A stretch of 64,000 bases of DNA. Origin: a virus. The translations under genes were made by a program, and so were the position numbers. Location of the stretch: positions 27,596 through 91,595 of the IMG/VR virus record IMGVR_UViG_3300042561_001206; one strand, 5' to 3'. This document shows, one piece after another, positions 14,151-19,774 of this stretch. How positions within the stretch are numbered: the first letter of the stretch is position 1; each line of letters opens with the position of its first letter. A model generated the notes under the pieces. It saw only the letters and a program-made list of their open reading frames with translations. It was not told the origin of the DNA and did no database searches.

Positions 14151-14237
14151 GGGTGCGTAGCCAAATGGTTGACGGCAGCAGACTGTAAATCTGTGACATA
14201 AGAAACGCTGGTGGTTCGAATCCATCCGCACCCACCA
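14151..14237 (+). tRNA. tRNA-Tyr(GTA)
   Basis: Acceptor GGGTGCG/CGCACCC, anticodon loop CTGTAAA on CAGA/TCTG, long variable arm, discriminator A, encoded CCA. Confidence 0.93.
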
Positions 14238-14239
14238 AT

Positions 14240-14313
14240 GCGGGTATAACTTAGTGGTAAAGTAGCTGGCTTTTAACCAGCAAATCCGAGTTCGATTCTC
14301 GGTGCCCGTACCA
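14240..14313 (+). tRNA. tRNA-Lys(TTT)
   Basis: Acceptor GCGGGTA/TGCCCGT, anticodon stem GCTGG/CCAGC around CTTTTAA, T arm CCGAG/CTCGG, discriminator A, encoded CCA. The D arm is weak. Confidence 0.9.
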
Positions 14314-14317
14314 AATT

Positions 14318-14394
14318 GCCCTCTTACTCCAATTGGTAGAGAGGACGGTCTTAGAAGCCGTAGAGTCTCAGTTCGAATCTGAGAGAGGGCACCA
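14318..14394 (+). tRNA. tRNA with anticodon TAG and short variable loop (Leu?)
   Basis: Acceptor GCCCTCT/AGAGGGC, D arm CTC/GAG, anticodon stem ACGGT/GCCGT around CTTAGAA (anticodon TAG, codon CUA = Leu), variable loop only AGAGT (5 nt), T arm CTCAG/CTGAG, discriminator A, CCA. Bacterial Leu tRNAs have a long variable arm, as tRNA-Leu(TAA) at 17244 does; this one is class I. Its CCA begins the stem of RNA B. Confidence 0.85.
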
Positions 14395-14487
14395 TATTGA
14401 AGCATTCTAAACTGGACGCAGGATCGGGGAAAGTCAAAAGCGGGTTGATCACCACAAGTAGACTGGAGATCAAGAGTGCTTTAATAT
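14395..14487 (+). ncRNA. Structured RNA B closed by a 17-bp stem
   Basis: Bases 14392-14408 pair with 14473-14489 (17 bp, two G-T), the ends being the CCA of the preceding tRNA and the 5' GG of tRNA-Asp. The enclosed 64 nt include GGATCGGGGAAAGTC and a GATC...GATC pairing possibility. The outer 13 bases (CCATATTGAAGCA) are identical to those of RNA A. No coding frame is present. Confidence 0.6.
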
Positions 14488-14562
14488 GGTTCCATAGTAT
14501 ATCGGCGAGTATAGCGCCCTGTCACGGCGCAGGAACGGGTTCGAATCCCGTTGGGACCGCCA
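14488..14562 (+). tRNA. tRNA-Asp(GTC)
   Basis: Acceptor GGTTCCA/TGGGACC, anticodon stem GCGCC/GGCGC around CTGTCAC, T arm ACGGG/CCCGT, discriminator G, encoded CCA. The 5' GG also closes the stem of RNA B. Confidence 0.93.
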
Positions 14563-14564
14563 AT

Positions 14565-14638
14565 ACCTGATTAGCTCAAAGGTAGAGCACCCGGCTGATA
14601 ACCGGAAGACACTGGATCGTTACCAGTATCAGGTACCA
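14565..14638 (+). tRNA. tRNA-Ile(GAT)
   Basis: Acceptor ACCTGAT/ATCAGGT, D arm TAGCTC...GAGCA, anticodon CTGATAA on CCGG/CCGG, encoded CCA. The T loop is ATCGTTA instead of TTCGAAT, an unusual base at position 54. Confidence 0.88.
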
Positions 14639-14644
14639 GATTTA

Positions 14645-14693
14645 GTTGTTTATATACAACAGTATTGCCAAGTTCGATATATAGTTATATAAT
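14645..14693 (+). promoter_or_regulatory. tRNA-array promoter 3 with GTTGT-N6-ACAAC element
   Basis: TTGCCA 14665-14670, 17-nt spacer, TATAAT 14688-14693. GTTGT-TTATAT-ACAAC (14645-14660) lies 4 nt upstream of the -35 box. ACAACAGTATTGCCAAG repeats almost exactly the promoter 1 region. Confidence 0.85.
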
Positions 14694-14699
14694 GTTTTT

Positions 14700-14961
14700 C
14701 AAGTCGGGAGACTTTAAGAAGTACGCCGTTTCCTTCGGGTAACCCTGTATACGGTAAGCAGGATTTTTATTGTTGTCGTTTTGGAAAATACCTGTGAACG
14801 CAGGTTAGTGAATCTGTCAATGTGTGGTTAATTCGAATAGACCACGTATACAGTTGTTATCAAGTGAAGACCTTTTGGACGCATTAGGAATAAGCTTGGT
14901 CGTTAAAATCAAACGCCAGTACGGTGAAGGCTGGCTATAACGAAACGACAACAATAAAAAT
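14700..14961 (+). ncRNA. Structured RNA C with 19-bp perfect terminal stem
   Basis: Directly downstream of promoter 3. It starts with hairpin AAGTC-GGGA-GACTT (near 14700-14713) and a 5' domain to 14762; then 14763-14781 pair perfectly with 14943-14961 (19 bp), enclosing 161 nt. Inside are hairpins ACCTG/CAGGT (near 14790-14805), GTGGT...ACCAC (near 14824-14846), GACC...GGTC (near 14868-14901) and GCCAG/CTGGC (near 14913-14936). tRNA-Ala begins 2 nt after the stem. No known RNA class recognised. Confidence 0.65.
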
Positions 14962-14962
14962 T

Positions 14963-15037
14963 GGGCTGCTAGTGATAATGGGAGCACGCCGCCTTTGCAC
15001 GGCGGAGGTTGGAGTTCGATCCTCCAGCGGTCCACCA
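14963..15037 (+). tRNA. tRNA-Ala(TGC)
   Basis: Acceptor GGGCTGC/GCGGTCC with G-T pairs, anticodon stem CCGCC/GGCGG around TTTGCAC, T arm TGGAG/CTCCA, encoded CCA. It directly follows structured RNA C. Confidence 0.92.
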
Positions 15038-15043
15038 AGTTTC

Positions 15044-15117
15044 GCCCCTATAGTTAAATGGTATAACAGTTGACTTGTAATCATCAATTTCCAGTTCGAT
15101 TCCGGGTGGGGGCACCA
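15044..15117 (+). tRNA. tRNA-Thr(TGT)
   Basis: Acceptor GCCCCTA/TGGGGGC, anticodon loop CTTGTAA on a stem with one T-T mismatch, T stem with one A-C mismatch, discriminator A, encoded CCA. Confidence 0.88.
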
Positions 15118-15125
15118 ATTTTAAG

Positions 15126-15203
15126 CCGAGTGTAGGATAGCCCGGTCATTCCGCCTGCTTTGGGAGCAGGAAATCGTGTGTTCGAATCACACCACTCGGA
15201 CCA
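15126..15203 (+). tRNA. tRNA-Pro(TGG)
   Basis: Acceptor CCGAGTG/CACTCGG, anticodon stem CCTGC/GCAGG around TTTGGGA, T arm GTGTG/CACAC, discriminator A, encoded CCA. Confidence 0.93.
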
Positions 15204-15209
15204 GTTTAT

Positions 15210-15285
15210 TCCGGAGTAGCACAGAGGTAGTTGCGTCTGACTGTTAATCAGAATGTCGTTGGTTCGATCCCAGCCTCCGGAGCCA
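15210..15285 (+). tRNA. tRNA-Asn(GTT)
   Basis: Acceptor TCCGGAG/CTCCGGA, anticodon stem TCTGA/TCAGA around CTGTTAA, discriminator G, encoded CCA. Confidence 0.93.
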
Positions 15286-15291
15286 GTTGAA

Positions 15292-15366
15292 GGTAATGTA
15301 GCATAACGGTAGTGCGCCTCCTTCATACGGAGAAAAGTGTTGGTTCAACTCCAACCATTACCACCA
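15292..15366 (+). tRNA. tRNA-Met/Ile2(CAT)
   Basis: Acceptor GGTAATG/CATTACC, anticodon loop TTCATAC on CTCC/GGAG, T arm TTGG-TTCAACT-CCAA, encoded CCA. CAT could read Met or, with lysidine, Ile AUA; sequence alone does not decide. First pair is intact, so not the initiator. Confidence 0.88.
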
Positions 15367-15378
15367 AAGGAGATTATT

Positions 15379-16266
15379 ATGTTGTTGGATGAAATTATTT
15401 CTGTTCCATATACTACTCATCCTAAGATGACGAAAAATAAAGGCAACATTTTCAACAAAACTCCAAATTTAGATTATATTCGTTCTAAAGAAAAAGAGTT
15501 AAAACAATTTGCTCCTGATTTGTGTGCCGAGACATTTGAAAATATCTCAAAGCAACTTGTTCGAAAAAGTTCAATCTACTGTGGTGTACCACAAACAGAT
15601 TCAATGATTGAATTTGCAATGAATTTTGAAGAAGATGTTGCAATTATGCATAACGGAAAATTATCAGGAATTTGTTTCTGTTTTCCAAGCAGTTGGATTC
15701 CTAAAAAACGCATAGGTATGTCTCTAGAAGATATTCATTCACAAGTTGCGGATAATGAAAGACTTATAAAAATGAGCGCAAAAATTGCAAGCACAATGGC
15801 TGATCCTGTTTTAGGTTCTTTTCGAAGATATGTATGGACGATTACAAATAATCCTGAATTGAGTAATCATCCAAAAAGAAAAAGTATGATTGTTCCTAAA
15901 AGTTTAGATGATTTGTATTTTAGACTTGAAACTCAAACAACTGCACCTATAGGTGACTGTGTGACAAGTTTGTTCTTTGTTAAAGTTCAAGTAATTCCTC
16001 TTAGTCATGTCTGGGGAAGTTACGGTAAACTAATTACTAACAGTGTAAATTCTATGAGTGATGCAATCTTGGAATACAAAAATCTAAAGCATATTAAAAC
16101 GGTCCTTAGTTCAATGGATCAGAACACCGGGCTACGAACCCGTGAGGTTGGGAGTTCGAATCTCTCAGGACCGGCCAACCATAATTTGAAAGATGAGTAT
16201 TATGATATTCTTACAACTGAAGATTGTTTAGTTAAAGATTCTCCCAGTGGTGTAAAGGCAACATAA
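15379..16266 (+). CDS. DUF3445-like (heme-dependent N-demethylase-type) protein with tRNA-containing 3' end
   Basis: ATG 15379 follows AAAGGAG; the frame runs 295 codons. Residues about 60-200 (VAIMHNGKLSGICFCFPSSWIPKK, then SLEDIHSQVADNERL, later FRRYVWTITNNPEL and LYFRLETQT) resemble DUF3445, the heme-dependent oxidative N-demethylase family. From 16100 the frame passes without a stop through tRNA-Arg(ACG), then 21 normal-looking codons, then stops inside tRNA-Trp. The native C-terminus is therefore unclear: the tRNA may have been inserted in frame near the gene's end. Family call moderate, coding status of the first 240 codons good. Confidence 0.6.
   Translation: MLLDEIISVPYTTHPKMTKNKGNIFNKTPNLDYIRSKEKELKQFAPDLCAETFENISKQLVRKSSIYCGVPQTDSMIEFAMNFEEDVAIMHNGKLSGICFCFPSSWIPKKRIGMSLEDIHSQVADNERLIKMSAKIASTMADPVLGSFRRYVWTITNNPELSNHPKRKSMIVPKSLDDLYFRLETQTTAPIGDCVTSLFFVKVQVIPLSHVWGSYGKLITNSVNSMSDAILEYKNLKHIKTVLSSMDQNTGLRTREVGSSNLSGPANHNLKDEYYDILTTEDCLVKDSPSGVKAT
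16100..16177 (+). tRNA. tRNA-Arg(ACG), inside an open reading frame
   Basis: Acceptor CGGTCCT/AGGACCG, D arm TAGTTCAATGGATCAGAAC, anticodon loop CTACGAA on CGGG/CCCG, discriminator G, encoded CCA. It is 78 nt (26 codons) and leaves the surrounding frame open. Confidence 0.93.
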
Positions 16267-16314
16267 GAGTCTCCAAAACTTTTGATTGCGGTTCGAATCC
16301 GTACTGGGAGGCCA
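16241..16314 (+). tRNA. tRNA-Trp(CCA)
   Basis: Acceptor CTCCCAG/CTGGGAG, anticodon loop CTCCAAA on AGAGT/ACTTT, T arm TGCGG/CCGTA-type pairing, discriminator G, encoded CCA. The D stem is weak. Its first third carries the stop of the upstream reading frame. Confidence 0.85.
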
Positions 16315-16332
16315 TTTTATCAGAGGTGGATT

Positions 16333-16803
16333 ATGTACAACAAAAAAATTAATCTAGAAGAAGTTAAATCGTTTATTGAAAGCTGTGGTCCCAATACCAA
16401 AGTTTATCTTGGTTGTGACTCGGAAAAAGTTAAAATGAATGGTGTTTGGCATGCTGATTATATTATAGCCATTGTTGTGCATATGAATAGCAAAAATGGT
16501 TGTAAAATTTTCGGGCAAATCACTCGTGAACGTGACTATGATCAAGCTCGCAATAAGCCACGTATGCGTCTGATGAATGAAGTTTATAAAGTTGCAGAAA
16601 TGTATCTGAATCTTGCGGCAATCATTGATGTGGATATTGAAGTACATCTTGACATTAACCCAAATGAAGAGTATAATTCAAATATCGTAATTAATGAAGC
16701 AATTGGCTATATAAAAGGCATGTGTAATGTTGTTCCTCTTGTAAAACCAAATGCTTTTGCTGCGTCTTATGCAGCAGATAGATTGAAGAGTCTTGCAGCA
16801 TAG
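16333..16803 (+). CDS. RNase H-like YkuK/DUF458 family protein
   Basis: 156 aa from ATG 16333 (GAGGTGG upstream). VYLGCDSEKVK, a central IIAIVVHMNSKNGCKIFG strand pair, ARNKPRMRLMNEVYKVAEMYL, EVHLDINPNEEYNSN and KPNAFAASYAADR match the DUF458/YkuK family, with the acidic residues of an RNase H-like fold (Asp in GCDS, Asp in HLDI, Asp in AADR). The bacterial family has no settled role. It lies within the tRNA array, so an RNA-related function is a fair guess but not shown. Confidence 0.75.
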   Translation: MYNKKINLEEVKSFIESCGPNTKVYLGCDSEKVKMNGVWHADYIIAIVVHMNSKNGCKIFGQITRERDYDQARNKPRMRLMNEVYKVAEMYLNLAAIIDVDIEVHLDINPNEEYNSNIVINEAIGYIKGMCNVVPLVKPNAFAASYAADRLKSLAA

Positions 16804-16809
16804 AATATA

Positions 16810-16884
16810 GCGGGTATGATGTTAACGGTAGCATGACAGCCTTCCAAGCTGATCGAATCGGTTCGAATCCGATTACCCGCTCCA
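16810..16884 (+). tRNA. tRNA-Gly(TCC)
   Basis: Acceptor GCGGGTA/TACCCGC, anticodon loop CTTCCAA on CAGC/GCTG, discriminator T, encoded CCA. Confidence 0.93.
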
Positions 16885-16890
16885 AAATTT

Positions 16891-16967
16891 GCGGCTATGG
16901 TGTTTAACGGTTAGCACGAGACCTTGCCAAGGTTTAGGTTCCAGTTCGAATCTGGATAGCCGCTCCA
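16891..16967 (+). tRNA. tRNA-Gly(GCC)
   Basis: Acceptor GCGGCTA/TAGCCGC, anticodon loop TTGCCAA on GACC/GGTT, discriminator T, encoded CCA. Confidence 0.93.
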
Positions 16968-16973
16968 ATCAAT

Positions 16974-17048
16974 GGTGTCTATGGTGTAGTGGAAGCATTA
17001 CTCTCTGTGAAAGAGTAGGTACGAGGTCGGTACTCGTTAGACACCCCA
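16974..17048 (+). tRNA. tRNA-His(GTG)
   Basis: Encoded G-1 at 16974 opposite C73, acceptor GTGTCTA/TAGACAC, anticodon CTGTGAA on CTCT/AGAG, encoded CCA. The T loop is GTCGGTA rather than TTCGAAT. The encoded G-1 is the HisRS identity element. Confidence 0.9.
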
Positions 17049-17049
17049 G

Positions 17050-17123
17050 GCTTCGTTAGTTTAATGGTAGAACACCGCCCTTACAAGACGGTTACGGCAG
17101 TTCGATTCTGTCACGAAGCACCA
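17050..17123 (+). tRNA. tRNA-Val(TAC)
   Basis: Acceptor GCTTCGT/ACGAAGC, anticodon loop CTTACAA on a stem with one C-A mismatch, discriminator A, encoded CCA. Confidence 0.9.
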
Positions 17124-17127
17124 ATTT

Positions 17128-17203
17128 GCCGCTTTAGCTGATGTGGTCATAGCAACGGTCTGAAGAGCCGTGGAATCTGGTTCGATTCCAGAAGGCGGTA
17201 CCA
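17128..17203 (+). tRNA. tRNA-Phe(GAA)
   Basis: Acceptor GCCGCTT/AGGCGGT with G-T pairs, anticodon loop CTGAAGA on ACGGT/GCCGT, T arm TCTGG/CCAGA, encoded CCA. Confidence 0.91.
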
Positions 17204-17204
17204 T

Positions 17205-17233
17205 TTGACAAGTTACATTTAATTTGATATAAT
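17205..17233 (+). promoter_or_regulatory. tRNA-array promoter 4 (perfect consensus)
   Basis: TTGACA 17205-17210, 17-nt spacer, TATAAT 17228-17233, beginning one base after tRNA-Phe and 11 bases before tRNA-Leu. Unlike promoters 1-3 it has no GTTGT-N6-ACAAC element upstream. Confidence 0.88.
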
Positions 17234-17243
17234 GTTTTATAAT

Positions 17244-17331
17244 GCGGATGTGGCGAAATTGGTGAAACGCAGCAGACTTAAAATCTGCCACATTAGAAAC
17301 ACTGCGGGTTCGAATCCCGCCATCCGCACCA
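17244..17331 (+). tRNA. tRNA-Leu(TAA)
   Basis: Acceptor GCGGATG/CATCCGC, anticodon loop CTTAAAA on CAGA/TCTG, normal long variable arm, discriminator A, encoded CCA. Confidence 0.95.
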
Positions 17332-17339
17332 AGTTTAAA

Positions 17340-17418
17340 GGGCCTCTAGCTCATGCATGGTTAGAGCAGCGAACTCATAATTCGTTGGTGCGGGGTTCGA
17401 CTCCCCGGGGGCCCACCA
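17340..17418 (+). tRNA. tRNA-Met(CAT), elongator or Ile2
   Basis: Acceptor GGGCCTC/GGGGCCC, D arm TAGCTCATGCATGGTTAGAGCA, anticodon stem GCGAA/TTCGT around CTCATAA, T arm CGGGG/CCCCG, encoded CCA. All acceptor pairs form, so it is not the initiator. Confidence 0.91.
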
Positions 17419-17426
17419 GATTCAAT

Positions 17427-17500
17427 CGCGGGTTAGAGAAACGGTATCTCAGAAGCCTCATAAGCTTCAGTTGTTGGTTCGACTCCAGCACCCGCTACCA
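17427..17500 (+). tRNA. tRNA-fMet(CAT)-like initiator
   Basis: CGCGGGT/ACCCGCT acceptor with a C1-T72 mismatch, the diagnostic open first pair of bacterial initiators (C1-A72 in E. coli). Anticodon CTCATAA on GAAGC/GCTTC (without the usual three G-C pairs), D arm GAGA/TCTC, encoded CCA. Its last bases overlap the stop of the minus-strand gene. Confidence 0.8.
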
Positions 17501-18013
17501 CTTTCCTGCTTCTCTACCAAAATCAAAAAACCATACACAAAATCGTATTGCAACTGTTAATGTAATAATAAGAATTATTCCCCAAAAAGTATTTTCAATA
17601 AATCTCTTTCTTCGAATTGCTTGATCACGAATCATTCTTTCTCTTTTTTCACGTATGTCTCTTCTTAAATGAAGAAACTGACTGTAACCTTCTGCACCAA
17701 GATGTTGAAGTTCCCCATAGTAAAACATATGATATATCTCTGCTTCCATTTCACGGAGTTTTTGTTGTGCAATGATAATATCAAATGCTTCGGCTGTTTC
17801 GCTTTGCCCAAATCCTATCTTTTCAAATAAACCTAATTTTCTCTCACCCGAATCATTTTTACTATTGTTTATAAGTTGTTGTAATTGCCCAGCAGCATCA
17901 GCCCATTTTGAAAGCTGTCGATAAACACCTTCAATTTCTTGCCCAACTTTAACCGCAGCCTTTAAGCCATTAAAGGCGGCTGTCACTGTTCCCATTAGAG
18001 TTATTGGATCCAT
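17495..18013 (-). CDS. Membrane-anchored helical protein
   Basis: 172 aa, no family recognised. The N-terminal half is Ala/Gly/Lys-rich and amphipathic (TVTAAFNGLKAAVKVGQEIEGVYRQLS), the middle a charged helix with many Arg (RRDIREKRERMIRDQAIRRKRF), and residues about 148-168 (FWGIILIITLTVAIRFCVWFF) a transmembrane helix near the C-terminus. This tail-anchor layout places the protein on the inner membrane facing the cytoplasm. Its stop codon lies antisense within tRNA-fMet, so the two are convergent. It is the last gene of the minus-strand cluster. Confidence 0.8.
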   Translation of the reverse strand: MDPITLMGTVTAAFNGLKAAVKVGQEIEGVYRQLSKWADAAGQLQQLINNSKNDSGERKLGLFEKIGFGQSETAEAFDIIIAQQKLREMEAEIYHMFYYGELQHLGAEGYSQFLHLRRDIREKRERMIRDQAIRRKRFIENTFWGIILIITLTVAIRFCVWFFDFGREAGKW

Positions 18014-19017
18014 CAGTTTACCTTTACAAGGTTATTCCTAAAAATACGCCATGCATTCTCCCAACTCCATTCTTTACTCTTTTCAAGTACAACATCTCGG
18101 TTTAAATTTAAACAATCATCCACTGCGATTGAAAGATTGTCGTTCATATATCCAGTTAGTCCTTGTGATACTATGTCTTTAGGTCCTCTACATGGATATG
18201 CCGCTATAGGTGTTCCGCATGCCATAGCCTCAATCATGACGATACCAAATGTTTCCCATTTGCTCGGAAAAACAAATACATCAGCATTAGCATAATAATA
18301 TGCTAAGTCTAAACCCGTTTTAAAGCCAACGAATTCAACGTCTGGATAATTCTTTTCATATACATCTCGCATAGGTCCATCACCCACCATAATCTTGTGA
18401 GAATTCGGATAATCGATATTAAAGAAATCTTCTAGATTTTTTTCTTTACTAACTCTACTCACACATACAAGCAATTTTTTATCATCAGACTTGTTGCGCT
18501 GACTAGGATTAAATATTGCCCTATCAACTCCTCTTGTCCATGAAATTAGCTCACCATCAAACCCATTTTCGCGTAGATGCTTTACCATCGTATCTGTAGT
18601 AGTTAATACTTTTCCCGAATGCTTGTGAAACCAACGTATTAAAGGCCAAGTAAGGGCTTCAGGAATTCCAAAAAGTTTTCTAAGTCCTTCCGGAAAATTA
18701 GTGTGATAAGCAGTATTGTACCGATAACCGCGTTTGTCAAGATATTGTCGAGCACACAAACCAAGAGGACCCTCGGTGGCGATATGGATATGATCCGGAG
18801 ATATCTCCTCAATCTTCTCGCCGATTTTCCTGGGATAGGCAATCTTGACTTCGTTGTAGCCAGGGCAATCAATGTAGTTGAACCACCCGGGATTAAGATA
18901 TACAAAACGATAACCGTCCAAAAGCGCACAAGCCTCGATATTTTTGTAGGTTGTGACCACTCCATTTATTTGATCCTGCAAGTTGTCTGTAATAATTAGT
19001 ACAATTTTTTCAGACAT
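18013..19017 (-). CDS. GT4-family glycosyltransferase (MgtA/SqdX-like)
   Basis: 334 aa with a GT-B fold. N-terminal: NGVVTTYKNI, HIATEGPLGLCARQYL, YNTAYHTNFPEGL. C-terminal: LVCVSRVSKEKNLEDF, GDGPMRD, and VFVFPSKWETFGIVMIEAMACGTPIAA, the E-x7-E nucleotide-sugar site. The arrangement resembles GDP-mannose- or UDP-sugar-dependent transferases acting on lipid acceptors (MgtA, PimB, SqdX types). It overlaps the LpxH-like gene by 8 bases; the same gene pair is found in bacterial chromosomes, so a captured host lipid-glycosylation cassette is likely. Substrate not determinable. Confidence 0.85.
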   Translation of the reverse strand: MSEKIVLIITDNLQDQINGVVTTYKNIEACALLDGYRFVYLNPGWFNYIDCPGYNEVKIAYPRKIGEKIEEISPDHIHIATEGPLGLCARQYLDKRGYRYNTAYHTNFPEGLRKLFGIPEALTWPLIRWFHKHSGKVLTTTDTMVKHLRENGFDGELISWTRGVDRAIFNPSQRNKSDDKKLLVCVSRVSKEKNLEDFFNIDYPNSHKIMVGDGPMRDVYEKNYPDVEFVGFKTGLDLAYYYANADVFVFPSKWETFGIVMIEAMACGTPIAAYPCRGPKDIVSQGLTGYMNDNLSIAVDDCLNLNRDVVLEKSKEWSWENAWRIFRNNLVKVN

Positions 19018-19774
19018 TCTCCACTTCCTCTTCTATTTCTTTCAACCATGTTACTATTTCCCATCTGCCGTCATAGTGTTCAACTAATGCTGTACAACTT
19101 TCTACCCAATCACCGTCATTCATATAAACTACGCCGTTAATGGTTTTTATCTCAGCCAAATGAATGTGCCCACATATGACGCCATCAAATTTTCTTTTCT
19201 TACAATATTCTGAAAGCGTATTTTCAAACTTAAAAATAAAGTCTACTGCTCTTTTCACCTTCACTTTAAGAAATTTTGATAAACTCCAGTAGCCGAATCC
19301 TAACCTTCTTCTAAACCAATTAAACTTAGTGTTGAAAGATAATATTGCATCATATGCTGAATCACCTAAGAACGATATCCATTTATGCAATCGTACAACG
19401 CCATCGAAAAAATCTCCGTGAGTAACAAGATATCTTTTACCGTCTATACCTAAGTGAGTACACTGATTTACGACTTCAATATTACCGAAGTTTGTATTAT
19501 AGGGTATCAACAATCTTAGAAACTCATCATGATTACCCGCTACGTAAGTTACTTTGGTGCCGCTTTTTGCGAATCCCAGAATTTTTCTTATGACTCTCGT
19601 ATGTGATTCTTTCCATTTTAATTTATTTTTCTTAACTTTCCATCCATCGATAATGTCACCAACAAGATATAATTCATCACATTGATTGTGAGTTAAAAAA
19701 TTTAATAAAAGATTTGCTTTGCAATCTTTTGTTCCAAGATGAACATCGCTGATGAATATTGATTTGTATTTCAT
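19010..19774 (-). CDS. LpxH-like UDP-2,3-diacylglucosamine diphosphatase-type phosphoesterase
   Basis: 254 aa. Metallophosphoesterase motifs in order: FISDVHLGT, LVGDIIDGW, YVAGNHDEF, VTHGDFFD and GHIHLAE, with MNDGDWVESCTAL near the end. This set, including GDIIDGWK and NDGDWVES, is typical of the LpxH-type family that cleaves a pyrophosphate bond in lipid A or related lipids. In the phage, with the adjoining GT4 gene, it may alter the host envelope. Start ATG at 19774; the next upstream gene ends one base away. Confidence 0.85.
   Translation of the reverse strand: MKYKSIFISDVHLGTKDCKANLLLNFLTHNQCDELYLVGDIIDGWKVKKNKLKWKESHTRVIRKILGFAKSGTKVTYVAGNHDEFLRLLIPYNTNFGNIEVVNQCTHLGIDGKRYLVTHGDFFDGVVRLHKWISFLGDSAYDAILSFNTKFNWFRRRLGFGYWSLSKFLKVKVKRAVDFIFKFENTLSEYCKKRKFDGVICGHIHLAEIKTINGVVYMNDGDWVESCTALVEHYDGRWEIVTWLKEIEEEVENV

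Noticed and set aside
14142-15326. Minus-strand frames of 73-98 codons at 13868, 14142, 14817 and 15084
   Set aside because: All are antisense to tRNAs or structured RNAs and have no ribosome site.
17232-17624. Plus-strand 130-codon frame from tRNA-Leu into the next gene
   Set aside because: It is made of tRNA sequence and the reverse complement of a real minus-strand gene.
18703-18999. Plus-strand 98-codon frame opposite the GT4 gene
   Set aside because: It is antisense to a clearly coding glycosyltransferase gene and lacks a ribosome site.
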